NCBI GenBank assembly: GCA_023205875.1 | Contig: CP060757.1 | Coordinates: 1,240,001-1,304,000, forward strand | Reading direction: 5' to 3' | Source of the DNA: Chloropicon primus | Taxonomy: Eukaryota > Chlorophyta > Chloropicophyceae > Chloropicales > Chloropicaceae | Length of the DNA: 64,000 bases | Shown: positions 56,766 to 64,000 of the stretch, piece by piece | How the letters are laid out: every line of letters begins with the position of its first letter | Numbering within the stretch: the stretch's first letter is position 1 | The notes under the pieces: model-generated | Database searches by the model: none | What the model saw: the letters and a program-made list of their open reading frames with translations, nothing else | What the model was told of the DNA's origin: nothing | Translations under genes and position numbers: made by a program

Positions 56766-58016
56766 TTAGTTCCTGAAGAGAGCGTTCATCCTACAGATCG
56801 ACGGACCGTACTCCTCGTAGTCGGCCTTTGTGTGCACGGACTTGACAAAGTTGTTGGTAGACGCCAAAACGCTTCCTCCAAACCAGACGGCGAACCTCTG
56901 CATGTGGTGAGACTCCACGTTCACCTCGATCTCCTGGCTCTCTGTCTGCCTCACCTGCTTGCTCATTCTCTCCTTCACCCTGTTCTTGAGGTCCCTCCCG
57001 ATCCTCCTTCCAAAGTCCTTGAACAGCGTCGTTCCCCCGGACAGAACGATGTTCTTGTACAAAGCTCTCCTCGTGTCTATGGGGCTCGTTGTGATGGCGT
57101 CGTCGATCACCTCAGGAAGCGGCGTGGACCAATCCGACGTGTAGATGTCAGGGTTAAAGAACATCTCCGGAGCGAGGAACCGCTCGTAACCCAGGTCGAT
57201 GGAGAAGTCCTTCCCTCTCGAGGTCTTCCCGTTCAGGTGCTGGCAGTACTTTTCCGGCTGCAGGTGGTGCTTGTTGAACTCCTTCGCGATGTCGCTGCAA
57301 GTGTAGCAGTGCTTCTCCTTCACCACTCGAGCGACCTCGTGGGCCTCGTAGGGCAAAGGCTCCCCCCTCTCCTTCAAGAGGTTGAGGATGAACTGAGAGA
57401 CGTCCTTCCCAGCGAAGGGGAGGGTCTTCACGCTCGACCCGATGACGTACCCGTCCACCACGGGAATGACGTGCGTGGACCCCTCGCCGGAGTCCACCAC
57501 CGTCCCCGTGAGAAAGTCCGTCCCTTGGCCCGTCATAGGATTCGCAGCCGCGAGGGCCAAGACCGAGTTCACCGCGATGTACAGCCCCGCCACGTTGAAC
57601 GTCTCGAACATGATCTCGGCGGTGTACTCCCTGTTCTCCGGGGAGTTCAGAGGCGGCTCCGTCAGCAGGAAGTAGTGGTCCTCTGGGTCGCACCTCAAGT
57701 ACTTGAAAACGCAGTGCTGCCAGTACTTGTCCATGAGATCCCAGTTGTTCACCTGCCCGTCCGTGATGGGGTGGTGGATCGAATACTTCTTCGTGTTCGC
57801 GAGGGCCTCATCTCCTATGAGGTAATCCAGGTCCTTGAGGGAGGGCGTCGAAGACCGCGCGCTCGTCGTCTTGGCGAGGTTGTGGGTGTCCAAGCCCACC
57901 ACCGTGGGCATAATGTAGTTCGGCTCCACGTTCCCAGAGAAGCCGAACTTCGTGGAGCTCGTTCCGGCGTCTATGACAACTGCCGGCCGATTCGCGGCCT
58001 CGTTACTCGTCGTCAT
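56766..58016 (-). CDS. ARP3: Actin-related protein 3 (Arp3)
   Basis: 416 residues from the ATG at 58016. Actin-fold landmarks are [20 protein letters not shown] (phosphate loop 1), [60 protein letters not shown] (phosphate loop 2), [40 protein letters not shown] (adenosine motif) and [19 protein letters not shown], then [10 protein letters not shown]. The wording and length are Arp3. Arp3 with Arp2 nucleates branched actin filaments; many small algae lack the complex, so its presence points to dynamic actin. No intron. Confidence 0.95.
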   Translation of the reverse strand: MTTSNEAANRPAVVIDAGTSSTKFGFSGNVEPNYIMPTVVGLDTHNLAKTTSARSSTPSLKDLDYLIGDEALANTKKYSIHHPITDGQVNNWDLMDKYWQHCVFKYLRCDPEDHYFLLTEPPLNSPENREYTAEIMFETFNVAGLYIAVNSVLALAAANPMTGQGTDFLTGTVVDSGEGSTHVIPVVDGYVIGSSVKTLPFAGKDVSQFILNLLKERGEPLPYEAHEVARVVKEKHCYTCSDIAKEFNKHHLQPEKYCQHLNGKTSRGKDFSIDLGYERFLAPEMFFNPDIYTSDWSTPLPEVIDDAITTSPIDTRRALYKNIVLSGGTTLFKDFGRRIGRDLKNRVKERMSKQVRQTESQEIEVNVESHHMQRFAVWFGGSVLASTNNFVKSVHTKADYEEYGPSICRMNALFRN

Positions 58017-58310
58017 CGCACCGCAGCCCACCCACAGTCGTCCACCTCTCTCTCTCTCTCTCTGCGTGCGTGTGTGTGTGCCCTCCCGCCACCCCACACC
58101 CAACACCCTAGGATGATGATGCCGGTTTCGATTAGGGCGACGAGAGAGAGAGAGAGGAAAACCAAGGACGGACGAGAGGAGGGGAGACGAGGAGAAATTG
58201 CGTTTGTGCGGGAGGCTCTGCGAGTGAAAGGCGGACGGAAGGAGCGTCGTCTTGTGCTCTTTCGAAAGAGCTCTCAAGCGAAAGGAACGACACGGTGGTG
58301 AGGATCTCAG
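58017..58310. other. Arp3 upstream region with CT/GT microsatellite
   Basis: A (CT)n(GT)n compound tract lies at about 58040-58080 just upstream of the Arp3 start. GA-rich DNA follows (58138-58160, 58309-58320). No gene is seen on the plus strand before the ankyrin remnant. Confidence 0.55.
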
Positions 58311-58317
58311 AGAGAGA

Positions 58318-58557
58318 GAGAAACGTCGAAGTTCGAGTTGTGCTTTTGCAGCTCGAGGAGGCCACCTTCATGTTTTGCAGTGGCTTCGAAGCCAGGATCC
58401 GCCTTGTGATTGGAACGAGAAGACTTGTGACGGGGCAGCTCAATATGGTCACCTTGATGTTCTGAAGTGGCTTCGAAGCCAGGATCCGCCTTGCCCTTGG
58501 GACGAGGATTCGCCCTGGATCAGCGAATACTACGAAGATGATTACTGGACACAGTAA
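58318..58557 (+). pseudogene. Ankyrin-repeat gene remnant or short fragment
   Basis: An open frame ending at 58557 encodes two near-identical 29-residue repeats: [20 protein letters not shown] with PPCDWNEKT, then CDGAAQYGHLDVLKWLRSQD with PPCPWDEDS. The pattern xxAAxxGHLxVLxWLRSQDPPCxWxExT is typical of large ankyrin-like families in picoalgae, amoebae and large DNA viruses. At DNA level the two copies share a ~25-base identical core with an 87-bp period. There is no in-frame ATG upstream (the frame opens at a TTG near 58252), so this is probably a truncated copy or an exon whose start is missing, rather than a complete gene. The tail SPWISEYYEDDYWTQ looks like a genuine C-terminus. Confidence 0.6.
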
Positions 58558-59071
58558 TACGTTGGAGGACAACATTCTTCTTCCTCTTCTTTTAAGTCCT
58601 GATCCACCTTCAATCGAGCCAACCTTACCTTTGTCCTAAGCTTCGCTTGCTTTGTCCTTCTCATAATATGGAAGTAGTGGAGCATGGAGAATTCATAACA
58701 AGAGATCCTCAACCAAGGCCCTGATGGATCATTATTGTTGTTGTTGTTGTTTTGTGATGTATCCTCCTTCTCCGTCCTTCTCTTCGCTCTCTCTCTCTCT
58801 CCCTGTTCTCTCTCTCTGTTTTTTCTCTTCTGGTGGGTTTCTCCCTTCCGCTGAGGAGTCATAACGGGCGAGGAATTTTCAGCCAAAATTTTGACGAGAT
58901 GGATTGGGCGCGTGACTGCGGGTAGCGATCGGAGACGAGCAAAGATGACGGCGGGGGGTATGGGAGCTCGCGGAGCGGGAGGGATGGCATTTATCGAAGC
59001 GGTACAGGCGCACGATACCGACGAACACTGCGACGATTGTTAAGAAGAACAGGAACAGGAACAGTGACAAC
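58558..59071. other. Intergenic between the ankyrin remnant and SURNod19
   Basis: 514 bp, AT-richer than average at 58560-58740, with a (TTG)n run at about 58732-58751 and CT tracts at 58788-58820. It must hold the SURNod19 promoter. No gene recognised. Confidence 0.55.
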
Positions 59072-60520
59072 ATGGCAACTGCGATTGCAACTGCAGCGAT
59101 GCTTGGCTTCGGGATGCTTGCGGGTGGCGTCTCAGCCGCGAAGCCCGGGGAGAAGACGGTCGAAATTCTCTCCCAGCCCATCAACCTGAGGTACGGCGAG
59201 GTCAACAACCACTTCCAGCCCAACCAGGATCTCCCCGAGGAGATCAGAGAGGCGTTCAGGAACAAAACGATGGCCATTGTGGACTTTGAAGTGGACATCG
59301 TGGACGCCCAGGGCAACCAGGTTCCCTTGTACGAGATGTACAACCACCACTACGCCGCGCTTCTGGGTACCGAGGAGTACGCGAACGCCATCTACCAGCT
59401 GTTCAAGGACGCCCCGTTCGGCATCCCGAGCCCCAGCAACTTGACGGAGCTCGTGATCCCGGAGAACCTGAGGAAGAACGCCACGGGTGGGGACGGGTCC
59501 TCGACCTCGTTCAGGGCGTCGGACGTCAACAACAGGAAGCTCCTGATGATGGAGATGATGCAGAACATCGGAGGGTTCAGGTCCATCCAGCAGGACAACA
59601 ACAGGGGCGGTTTTGGCGGCGGTGCCGGCGCCGAGATGAGACACATCAACAACCGCGCCCCTCCGGGATATGCTTATTTTGTCGACAACCCCGAGCAGTG
59701 GACGCCGCTCTTCCACTTCATCAATCAAAAGGTTCCCGAGGGCGTCGACGCGTCGGACAACGCTCTTTTCGAGTGCCCATGCACCCCGCAGAGGGTCATC
59801 GACGTGGAGAATGGGACGATCGATGGCACGAAGAGTTTCGCCAACCCCTTCGGAACTTGCAACGAAGCGTTCGAGGAATCGAACCCCTCCTGCGAGCTGA
59901 GCACCTACGTCGGCGGCTGGAGGTGCTGCGAGGATGGAGTCTTCGTGCTGGACACGGACAAGTATGACGTCGATGCTCTGCCCACGGACGAGGTCTACGG
60001 GGTCTTCAGGATCACGTACCTCGACGGGGTTGACGCGAGGGACACTGATCTCAAGCCGCTTGAGAGCTTGGGCGGCGATATCACTGGCTCCGTTTACACG
60101 AAAGGTAATGTTGAGTTCGACGTTCCCCTTTGTGAAGAAGGAACGGCCCCGGAGGATTGCATCTATGAAATGGAAACAGTCCACTACATCAGCGGCGGGA
60201 TAAACGCCACGGACGATACTCTCTGGGAGATCCCCTACCTTGTCGGTCATCTCCACAAGGGTGGTATCGATCTGTCGATGTACAACATGACCACCGGCGA
60301 CCTCATCTGCCGATCTACGCCAATCTATGGCAACGGCACTGAGGCGGGCAACGAGGACGGCTACTTGGTTGGCATGAACCCCTGCTACTTCGAGGGCGAC
60401 GATCTCATTGTGGCGCCCGCGAATGAGAAGGTGAGGTCCGTTGTGCGCTACAACTCCACCGAGCCCCACACCGGAGTGATGGCCTTGTGGTTCCCAAGGG
60501 GCGCGGAGGTTTCCGCCTAA
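59072..60520 (+). CDS. SURNod19-family secreted protein
   Basis: 482 residues with an N-terminal signal peptide (IATAAMLGFGMLAGGVSA, cleavage near 22). Stress up-regulated Nod19 domain landmarks: KTVEILSQPINLRYGEVNNH, VDFEVDIVDAQGNQVPLYEM then YNHHY, ALFECPCTPQRV, GWRCCEDGVFVL, YLVGHLHKGGIDLSMYNM, then RSTPIYGNGTEAGNEDGYLV and STEPHTGVMALWFP. At least six N-x-S/T sequons and paired cysteines fit an extracellular or endomembrane protein. The His pairs (NHH, GHLH, PHTGV) look like a copper-type site as in related monooxygenase folds, but no enzymatic activity is established. Its stop is 19 bp from the STN1 stop (convergent). Confidence 0.85.
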   Translation: MATAIATAAMLGFGMLAGGVSAAKPGEKTVEILSQPINLRYGEVNNHFQPNQDLPEEIREAFRNKTMAIVDFEVDIVDAQGNQVPLYEMYNHHYAALLGTEEYANAIYQLFKDAPFGIPSPSNLTELVIPENLRKNATGGDGSSTSFRASDVNNRKLLMMEMMQNIGGFRSIQQDNNRGGFGGGAGAEMRHINNRAPPGYAYFVDNPEQWTPLFHFINQKVPEGVDASDNALFECPCTPQRVIDVENGTIDGTKSFANPFGTCNEAFEESNPSCELSTYVGGWRCCEDGVFVLDTDKYDVDALPTDEVYGVFRITYLDGVDARDTDLKPLESLGGDITGSVYTKGNVEFDVPLCEEGTAPEDCIYEMETVHYISGGINATDDTLWEIPYLVGHLHKGGIDLSMYNMTTGDLICRSTPIYGNGTEAGNEDGYLVGMNPCYFEGDDLIVAPANEKVRSVVRYNSTEPHTGVMALWFPRGAEVSA

Positions 60521-60539
60521 GCAAAAACATTTCTCTCTT

Positions 60540-60989
60540 TTACAAGTTTTTATATACAAGCCGAAACAGCCTCTCTGTGTCCAGCCTGTGCTCGGTCTCT
60601 GCGTTTGGCTCCGTCAAGGGGCAGAGGCTCGCCACCTTGATCTGCCTCTGCCCCTTGTACTCGTGAACCTGCCCCCGCACCTTCACCTGGCAACCAAGCG
60701 CGAGACCTTCCCTCTCGCTCTCGTAAGCCTCCTCCTGGACCTCCATCCAAACAGTTCTCTCCGCGCTCACTCCTCCGCCTGTGCTCCCGTTCCTGGCGGG
60801 TCTCCAAAGAATGCACTGAACCACAGCTGTCGCGTCATCGATGGCGAACATGGTGTACTTCGTGGCCTTGTACACCTCCACGACCACGCCGCAGCACTCG
60901 ACGTCCTGGTACTGCTTCCAAGTTCCACTCGCCACTTGAAAGGCGAAGAGTTTCAAGGTGTGGGTCTGGCCATCTCGCAGGAACGGCAT
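60540..60989 (-). CDS. STN1: STN1-like OB-fold protein (CST telomere complex)
   Basis: 149 residues from the ATG at 60989 (a GTG lies 21 bp upstream). A single OB fold: KLFAFQVASGTWKQYQDVEC, CGVVVEVYKATKYTMFAIDD, ATAVVQCILWRP, GCQVKVRGQVHEYKGQRQIK, then VASLCPLTEPNAETEHRLDT ERL. The order, the short length and the ending (DPNxExxxxLxxxxL) match plant STN1 (~160 residues). STN1 works with CTC1 and TEN1 in telomere end protection and lagging-strand fill-in. Other OB-fold proteins (RPA2-like) are possible but usually longer. Confidence 0.82.
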   Translation of the reverse strand: MPFLRDGQTHTLKLFAFQVASGTWKQYQDVECCGVVVEVYKATKYTMFAIDDATAVVQCILWRPARNGSTGGGVSAERTVWMEVQEEAYESEREGLALGCQVKVRGQVHEYKGQRQIKVASLCPLTEPNAETEHRLDTERLFRLVYKNL

Positions 60990-61246
60990 CAAGGAGAGGC
61001 GGCGAACCACCGCGTCCCGCAGTGCAGGCCGAAATCACAGCGAGCGCGCCCCCCTCGCGGTCGTTGCTTCACTCCTCCTCCTCCCCTCTCTCTCTCTTTC
61101 CGAGGGTCGAAGCGCGGGAAACTGTCGACCTCAACTCAAAATCGTTCGGTGGGCGCAATAGGGGACGCGAGAGTTTTGTCCTCAGCGCGTGAGAGACCTG
61201 ACAAAAAAATACAATGACGTACGTGTACAAGGAATGGCTGGCAATA

Positions 61247-62323
61247 TTAAGCGTCCAGCTCCGAAGCTTTCGTATCCGAGCTAGGCTTCAGACTGCGGTG
61301 ACTCAGCCCGAGAGTGGAGTCCTCGAGGCGGTCCACCAGGATGTCCCATATCTTCAAGAAGGAGATGACTGTCATTTTGAGCCCCACGTCTGCGTTCTTT
61401 GGCGCGGTCTTCACCCTGTGCAGCACCCTTTCCTCCTCGCCGACCCCTGCGGACTCCCGCTGGTCCCTCAAAATGTTTCGCAGCGAGAAGGTGAAGGAAA
61501 GGAGCAGGGAGAAGAGGACCATCTGAATCACTGAGATCGTCCCGAGAAGCCTCTCGCTCCACTTGGAGTCGCTGTACCCGTACATCGCGTCGTCTGGGAA
61601 CGCCCCTATCGTCTCCAGCGCGTTGGTCAGAAGAGGCTGCAGCAGCGCCAAGACCACGAGTATCTTTATGCACAAGAACTTCCTCTCCGCCTGGAAGTCC
61701 TCCAGCTGCCCCCGCAGCGCCACGTAAGTCTCAAGGATGCAGTGCATCGCCAGCGACACGGACATCAGCGAGAAGAAGTGCAGGAGCCTCATCCCGTACC
61801 CCTTGAAGGCCAGCAGGACGAGGACGCCCTTCAAGACTTTCACGATGATCAGCTGCCTCATCGAGAAGCGCCAGAACTTGAACCTCGCCATGGGTGTGGA
61901 GAACGTGTAGAGCGGGCAGGAGCAGCCCCTCGCACGGACGCCGAGCAAGGGGCACAGGGAGCACCGGTGGCTTTCCCTGCTCTGCTCCTCGAGCAGCTCT
62001 ATCGTTCTCTTCTGGCCCCCGACCCAGAGGATCAACATGACCCAATAACAGTAGATGGAATACGCTTCCGCGAACTCTTGCAAGGTCTTCCACAGCGGGA
62101 AGAGCGGGGTCAGGAGCAGCTTGGCCCACTGGATGAACCCGTACACCGGAGCTATCGCCACGACCCTGAAGCAGCATATCTGCAGTGCTGGAAGGCTGCC
62201 TATGGAAAGGTGCTCCTGAAAGGTTCTAAAACAAATGTAGGACGAGATGAGGCACAGAAACAGCACGGAGGACTGAAACACGACGTCCAGCGCCAACTCG
62301 GAAACCAGCGCCGACACCTTCAT
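61247..62323 (-). CDS. TMEM184/OST-alpha-like seven-helix membrane protein
   Basis: 358 residues from the ATG at 62323. The hydrophobic helices are arranged as in the solute-carrier organic-transporter alpha (Solute_trans_a) family: FQSSVLFLCLISSYICFRTF, ICCFRVVAIAPVYGFIQWAK, FAEAYSIYCYWVMLILWVGG, then a Cys-rich loop (HRCSLCPLLGVRARGCSCPL), MRQLIIVKVLKGVLVLLAFK, and three further helices ending FSLLLSFTFSLRNIL. The motif FAEAYSIYCY ... GG corresponds to EAxxLYSFxxL in TMEM184. The family is linked to organic solute transport or trafficking; function here unknown. No intron. Confidence 0.85.
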   Translation of the reverse strand: MKVSALVSELALDVVFQSSVLFLCLISSYICFRTFQEHLSIGSLPALQICCFRVVAIAPVYGFIQWAKLLLTPLFPLWKTLQEFAEAYSIYCYWVMLILWVGGQKRTIELLEEQSRESHRCSLCPLLGVRARGCSCPLYTFSTPMARFKFWRFSMRQLIIVKVLKGVLVLLAFKGYGMRLLHFFSLMSVSLAMHCILETYVALRGQLEDFQAERKFLCIKILVVLALLQPLLTNALETIGAFPDDAMYGYSDSKWSERLLGTISVIQMVLFSLLLSFTFSLRNILRDQRESAGVGEEERVLHRVKTAPKNADVGLKMTVISFLKIWDILVDRLEDSTLGLSHRSLKPSSDTKASELDA

Positions 62324-62864
62324 CCCCTGGAACCGCGAGTGGAAAGCAGGGAAAGGGGACGACAACAAGGGTCAGACGAACCCAGAAGCAAGTTCAAGTT
62401 CGATGATGCTCGAGACGATTCACTTCCTCTCGAGCGAGGGGCGACGGCGACAGAAGCACGCGCGGCGGTGTGGATGCACCGAGACAAACAGTCGAGCGTG
62501 CGCTCCCTTCCCCACCCTTCGCGAACGTGAGAGAGTCGTCATCGTCATTTGGCACTTACCTCGCCCTCGCCAAGGCGTCCTCCTCCCTCGATCAGCCCAC
62601 GACGGAGATGATCGCCCCACGATCGATCAGCTGCACCTTTTTTTTTTGGATTGGATAATAATAACGGGCGAGCCTCGAGCCTCGGCGCAGGAGGAGGGGA
62701 CTTGAGAGAGAGAGAACGAGACCAAGGGGAGGGGACGAGGACGGACGTTGGGGGGAGGAGGGAGATAACGGACGAACGATCCTTGGGTCTCGGCGGCGGC
62801 GAAGGAGGAGGAGGAGGGGCTTGAGAGAGAGAGAGAGAGAACGAGACCAAGGGGGAGGGGCAGA
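62324..62864. promoter_or_regulatory. Divergent spacer upstream of TMEM184-like and SPX-MFS genes
   Basis: 541 bp. It contains a direct duplication: the segment ending GAACGAGACCAAGG near 62733 recurs near 62850, each copy preceded by a GAGGA-rich run and CTTGAGAGA repeats. A T10 run lies at about 62639-62648. No gene is recognised. Confidence 0.6.
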
Positions 62865-64000
62865 ATGGTGGGGTTCGGGCAGCAGATAAAGCGGGAGGCC
62901 CCGGACGGCTGGGGGGACATGATGCTCGACTACGAAGCCCTGAAGCACAGGATCAAGCTAGCAAAAGGCGCAGGGACGGACCTCCTGGTGAGGAAGGCTT
63001 TGGAGAATTCTTTTCAGCACCTCTTGGACAGCGAATTGGAGAAGGTGCTGGCCTTCTACAAGACGATCTCGCCGGGTCTCGTGAGGAGCATCGGCGCCTT
63101 GAAGGCCGAGACGGGGCGCGTCGCGAGAGCGCTTCACAAGAGCGAGGACGTGGAGAGGCTTGCGAGCCAGTGGGTCGCGGAGGCGCAGAATTTGCATAAG
63201 CTTCTGTTGTACCTGTCTCTCAACCTTGAGGCGCTCAGGAAAATCCTCAAGAAGGCCAACAAGTCTAGCTGCCTCTCCGTCGAGCCCAGGCCAGGTCTCG
63301 TGAAGCTCCGGTTGCAGCTGGGGGACTGGAACGTGGAGCAAGGCTCGTTCCTTCCGGCGGACATTGTCGAGGAGATAAACGTCATGAAGGACCATCCAGA
63401 ATTGGAGGAGGCCGCCGTGACAGTCAAGGTCGCCCTGCAGGAGCTGGACGTGATGAGAAAGCAGCACGCGAAGGGAGGGAGGCTGTCTCTCCATGCCTTC
63501 AGCAGGGAAGGAAGGAGCAGCCACCGCGTGAACAAGTCCTTGAAGGTTCTGCACTCTCAGGTGGAGAAGGTCAGGCTGGCGCAGATTCAGATTGCTCTGG
63601 ACGACGTGGGGAACCGAGCCAAGGCCGCGGCGAGCATAATCGAGGCGACCCCGTATCTCCACCTTGTCGCGAAGGCGGGAATTTTCACGCCGGCGCCCCC
63701 CGAGAACAGGGCGCATGCCACGGTCCAGGGTCTCCTCATCAACCTCGCGGGGGCGTTTCTTTACATGACCAATTACAACCTCGTTCTGCCGACGAACGAG
63801 GCGTACCTGAATCACCTCGACTCCTCTTCCAGTTACGCCGGAGCAGTGGTGGGTTTCTCGGATCTGACAGCAGTCGCCGTATCCTTCGTATACGGGTGGT
63901 GGAGCAACCACACCTTCAAGCAGCCCTTGGTCGCCAGCTCCCTGCTGTCCCTTTTGGGAAACTTGCTGTACGTCGCGGCCTGGGATTCGAGCCCAGGCGG
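62865..64000 (+). CDS. SPX-MFS phosphate transporter (PHT5/VPT-like), partial
   Basis: 378 codons to the window edge, no stop and no intron. The N-terminal SPX domain (~1-145) begins MVGFGQQIKREAPDGWGDMM and has LDYEALKHRIK, then SELEKVLAFY and LLYLSLNLEALRKILKKANK (the inositol-pyrophosphate-binding KxxKK-type helix). A charged linker follows. The first transmembrane helices of a major facilitator domain appear near 290 (LINLAGAFLYMTNYNLVLPT), 325 (SYAGAVVGFSDLTAVAVSFV) and 355 (PLVASSLLSLLGNLLYVAAW). SPX-MFS proteins move phosphate into vacuoles and are controlled by inositol pyrophosphates, so this is likely a phosphate storage transporter. The C-terminal part lies beyond the edge. Confidence 0.93.
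   Translation, partial: MVGFGQQIKREAPDGWGDMMLDYEALKHRIKLAKGAGTDLLVRKALENSFQHLLDSELEKVLAFYKTISPGLVRSIGALKAETGRVARALHKSEDVERLASQWVAEAQNLHKLLLYLSLNLEALRKILKKANKSSCLSVEPRPGLVKLRLQLGDWNVEQGSFLPADIVEEINVMKDHPELEEAAVTVKVALQELDVMRKQHAKGGRLSLHAFSREGRSSHRVNKSLKVLHSQVEKVRLAQIQIALDDVGNRAKAAASIIEATPYLHLVAKAGIFTPAPPENRAHATVQGLLINLAGAFLYMTNYNLVLPTNEAYLNHLDSSSSYAGAVVGFSDLTAVAVSFVYGWWSNHTFKQPLVASSLLSLLGNLLYVAAWDSSPG

Overview
This is a compact, GC-rich nuclear segment of a eukaryote. It carries about 38 protein-coding genes in 64 kb, many on opposite strands and often only tens to a few hundred bases apart. Only five genes show spliceosomal introns (seven introns in all, 86 to 165 bp, GT-AG). The gene set is plant-lineage and photosynthetic: a TIC21-type DUF3611 envelope protein, a plastid glutamyl endopeptidase, a plastid GNAT, an SCD1-type DENN-WD40 protein, an AP2/ERF factor, a class II TPS, a SURNod19 protein and an SPX-MFS phosphate transporter. 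Alongside these are genes that land plants have lost: SepSecS for selenocysteine, a PKA-type kinase, DPCD and a nephrocystin-1-like protein. A picoplanktonic prasinophyte-type green alga, for example a Chloropicon-like species, fits best; this is an inference from gene content.

Layout. 1-6.1 kb: plastid GNAT (partial), DCAF11-type WD40 protein, SOUL heme-binding protein, SDR, SepSecS. 6.4-8.7 kb: an intact, intronless Fanzor gene (eukaryotic TnpB-like RNA-guided nuclease) with a strongly basic N-terminal extension and a structured 3' tail that could be the guide-RNA scaffold. 9-27 kb: SCD1, PKA, SSRP1, NDUFS6, ADCK2-like kinase, SARNP/Tho1-like SAP protein, bL32m, HemW-like radical SAM protein, a DOT1-like methyltransferase, a DUF3422 protein and a secreted trypsin-like protease. 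27-39 kb: small membrane proteins, TMEM65-like, DUF3611, UVSSA, ACT-repeat protein, MAU2/SCC4 and glutamyl endopeptidase. 40-50 kb: a TPR/armadillo-like protein ending in what looks like a methyltransferase domain, DPCD, proteasome Rpn5, a nephrocystin-1-like protein and a long coiled-coil protein. 51-64 kb: thioredoxin-like [2Fe-2S] protein, AP2/ERF, class II TPS, Arp3, an ankyrin-repeat remnant, SURNod19, STN1, TMEM184/OST-alpha-like and SPX-MFS (partial).

There is no operon logic. Neighbours are mostly unrelated housekeeping genes, arranged in divergent pairs with shared 150-300 bp promoters (SSRP1/NDUFS6, methyltransferase/DUF3422, STN1 and TMEM184 near SPX-MFS) and tight convergent pairs (SURNod19/STN1, 19 bp apart). 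The most interesting item is the Fanzor locus with its candidate RNA tail. Next come the TPR-methyltransferase fusion and the cilium-associated genes between 43 and 50 kb.

All calls rest on reading translated sequence and recalling family motifs; no database search was possible.
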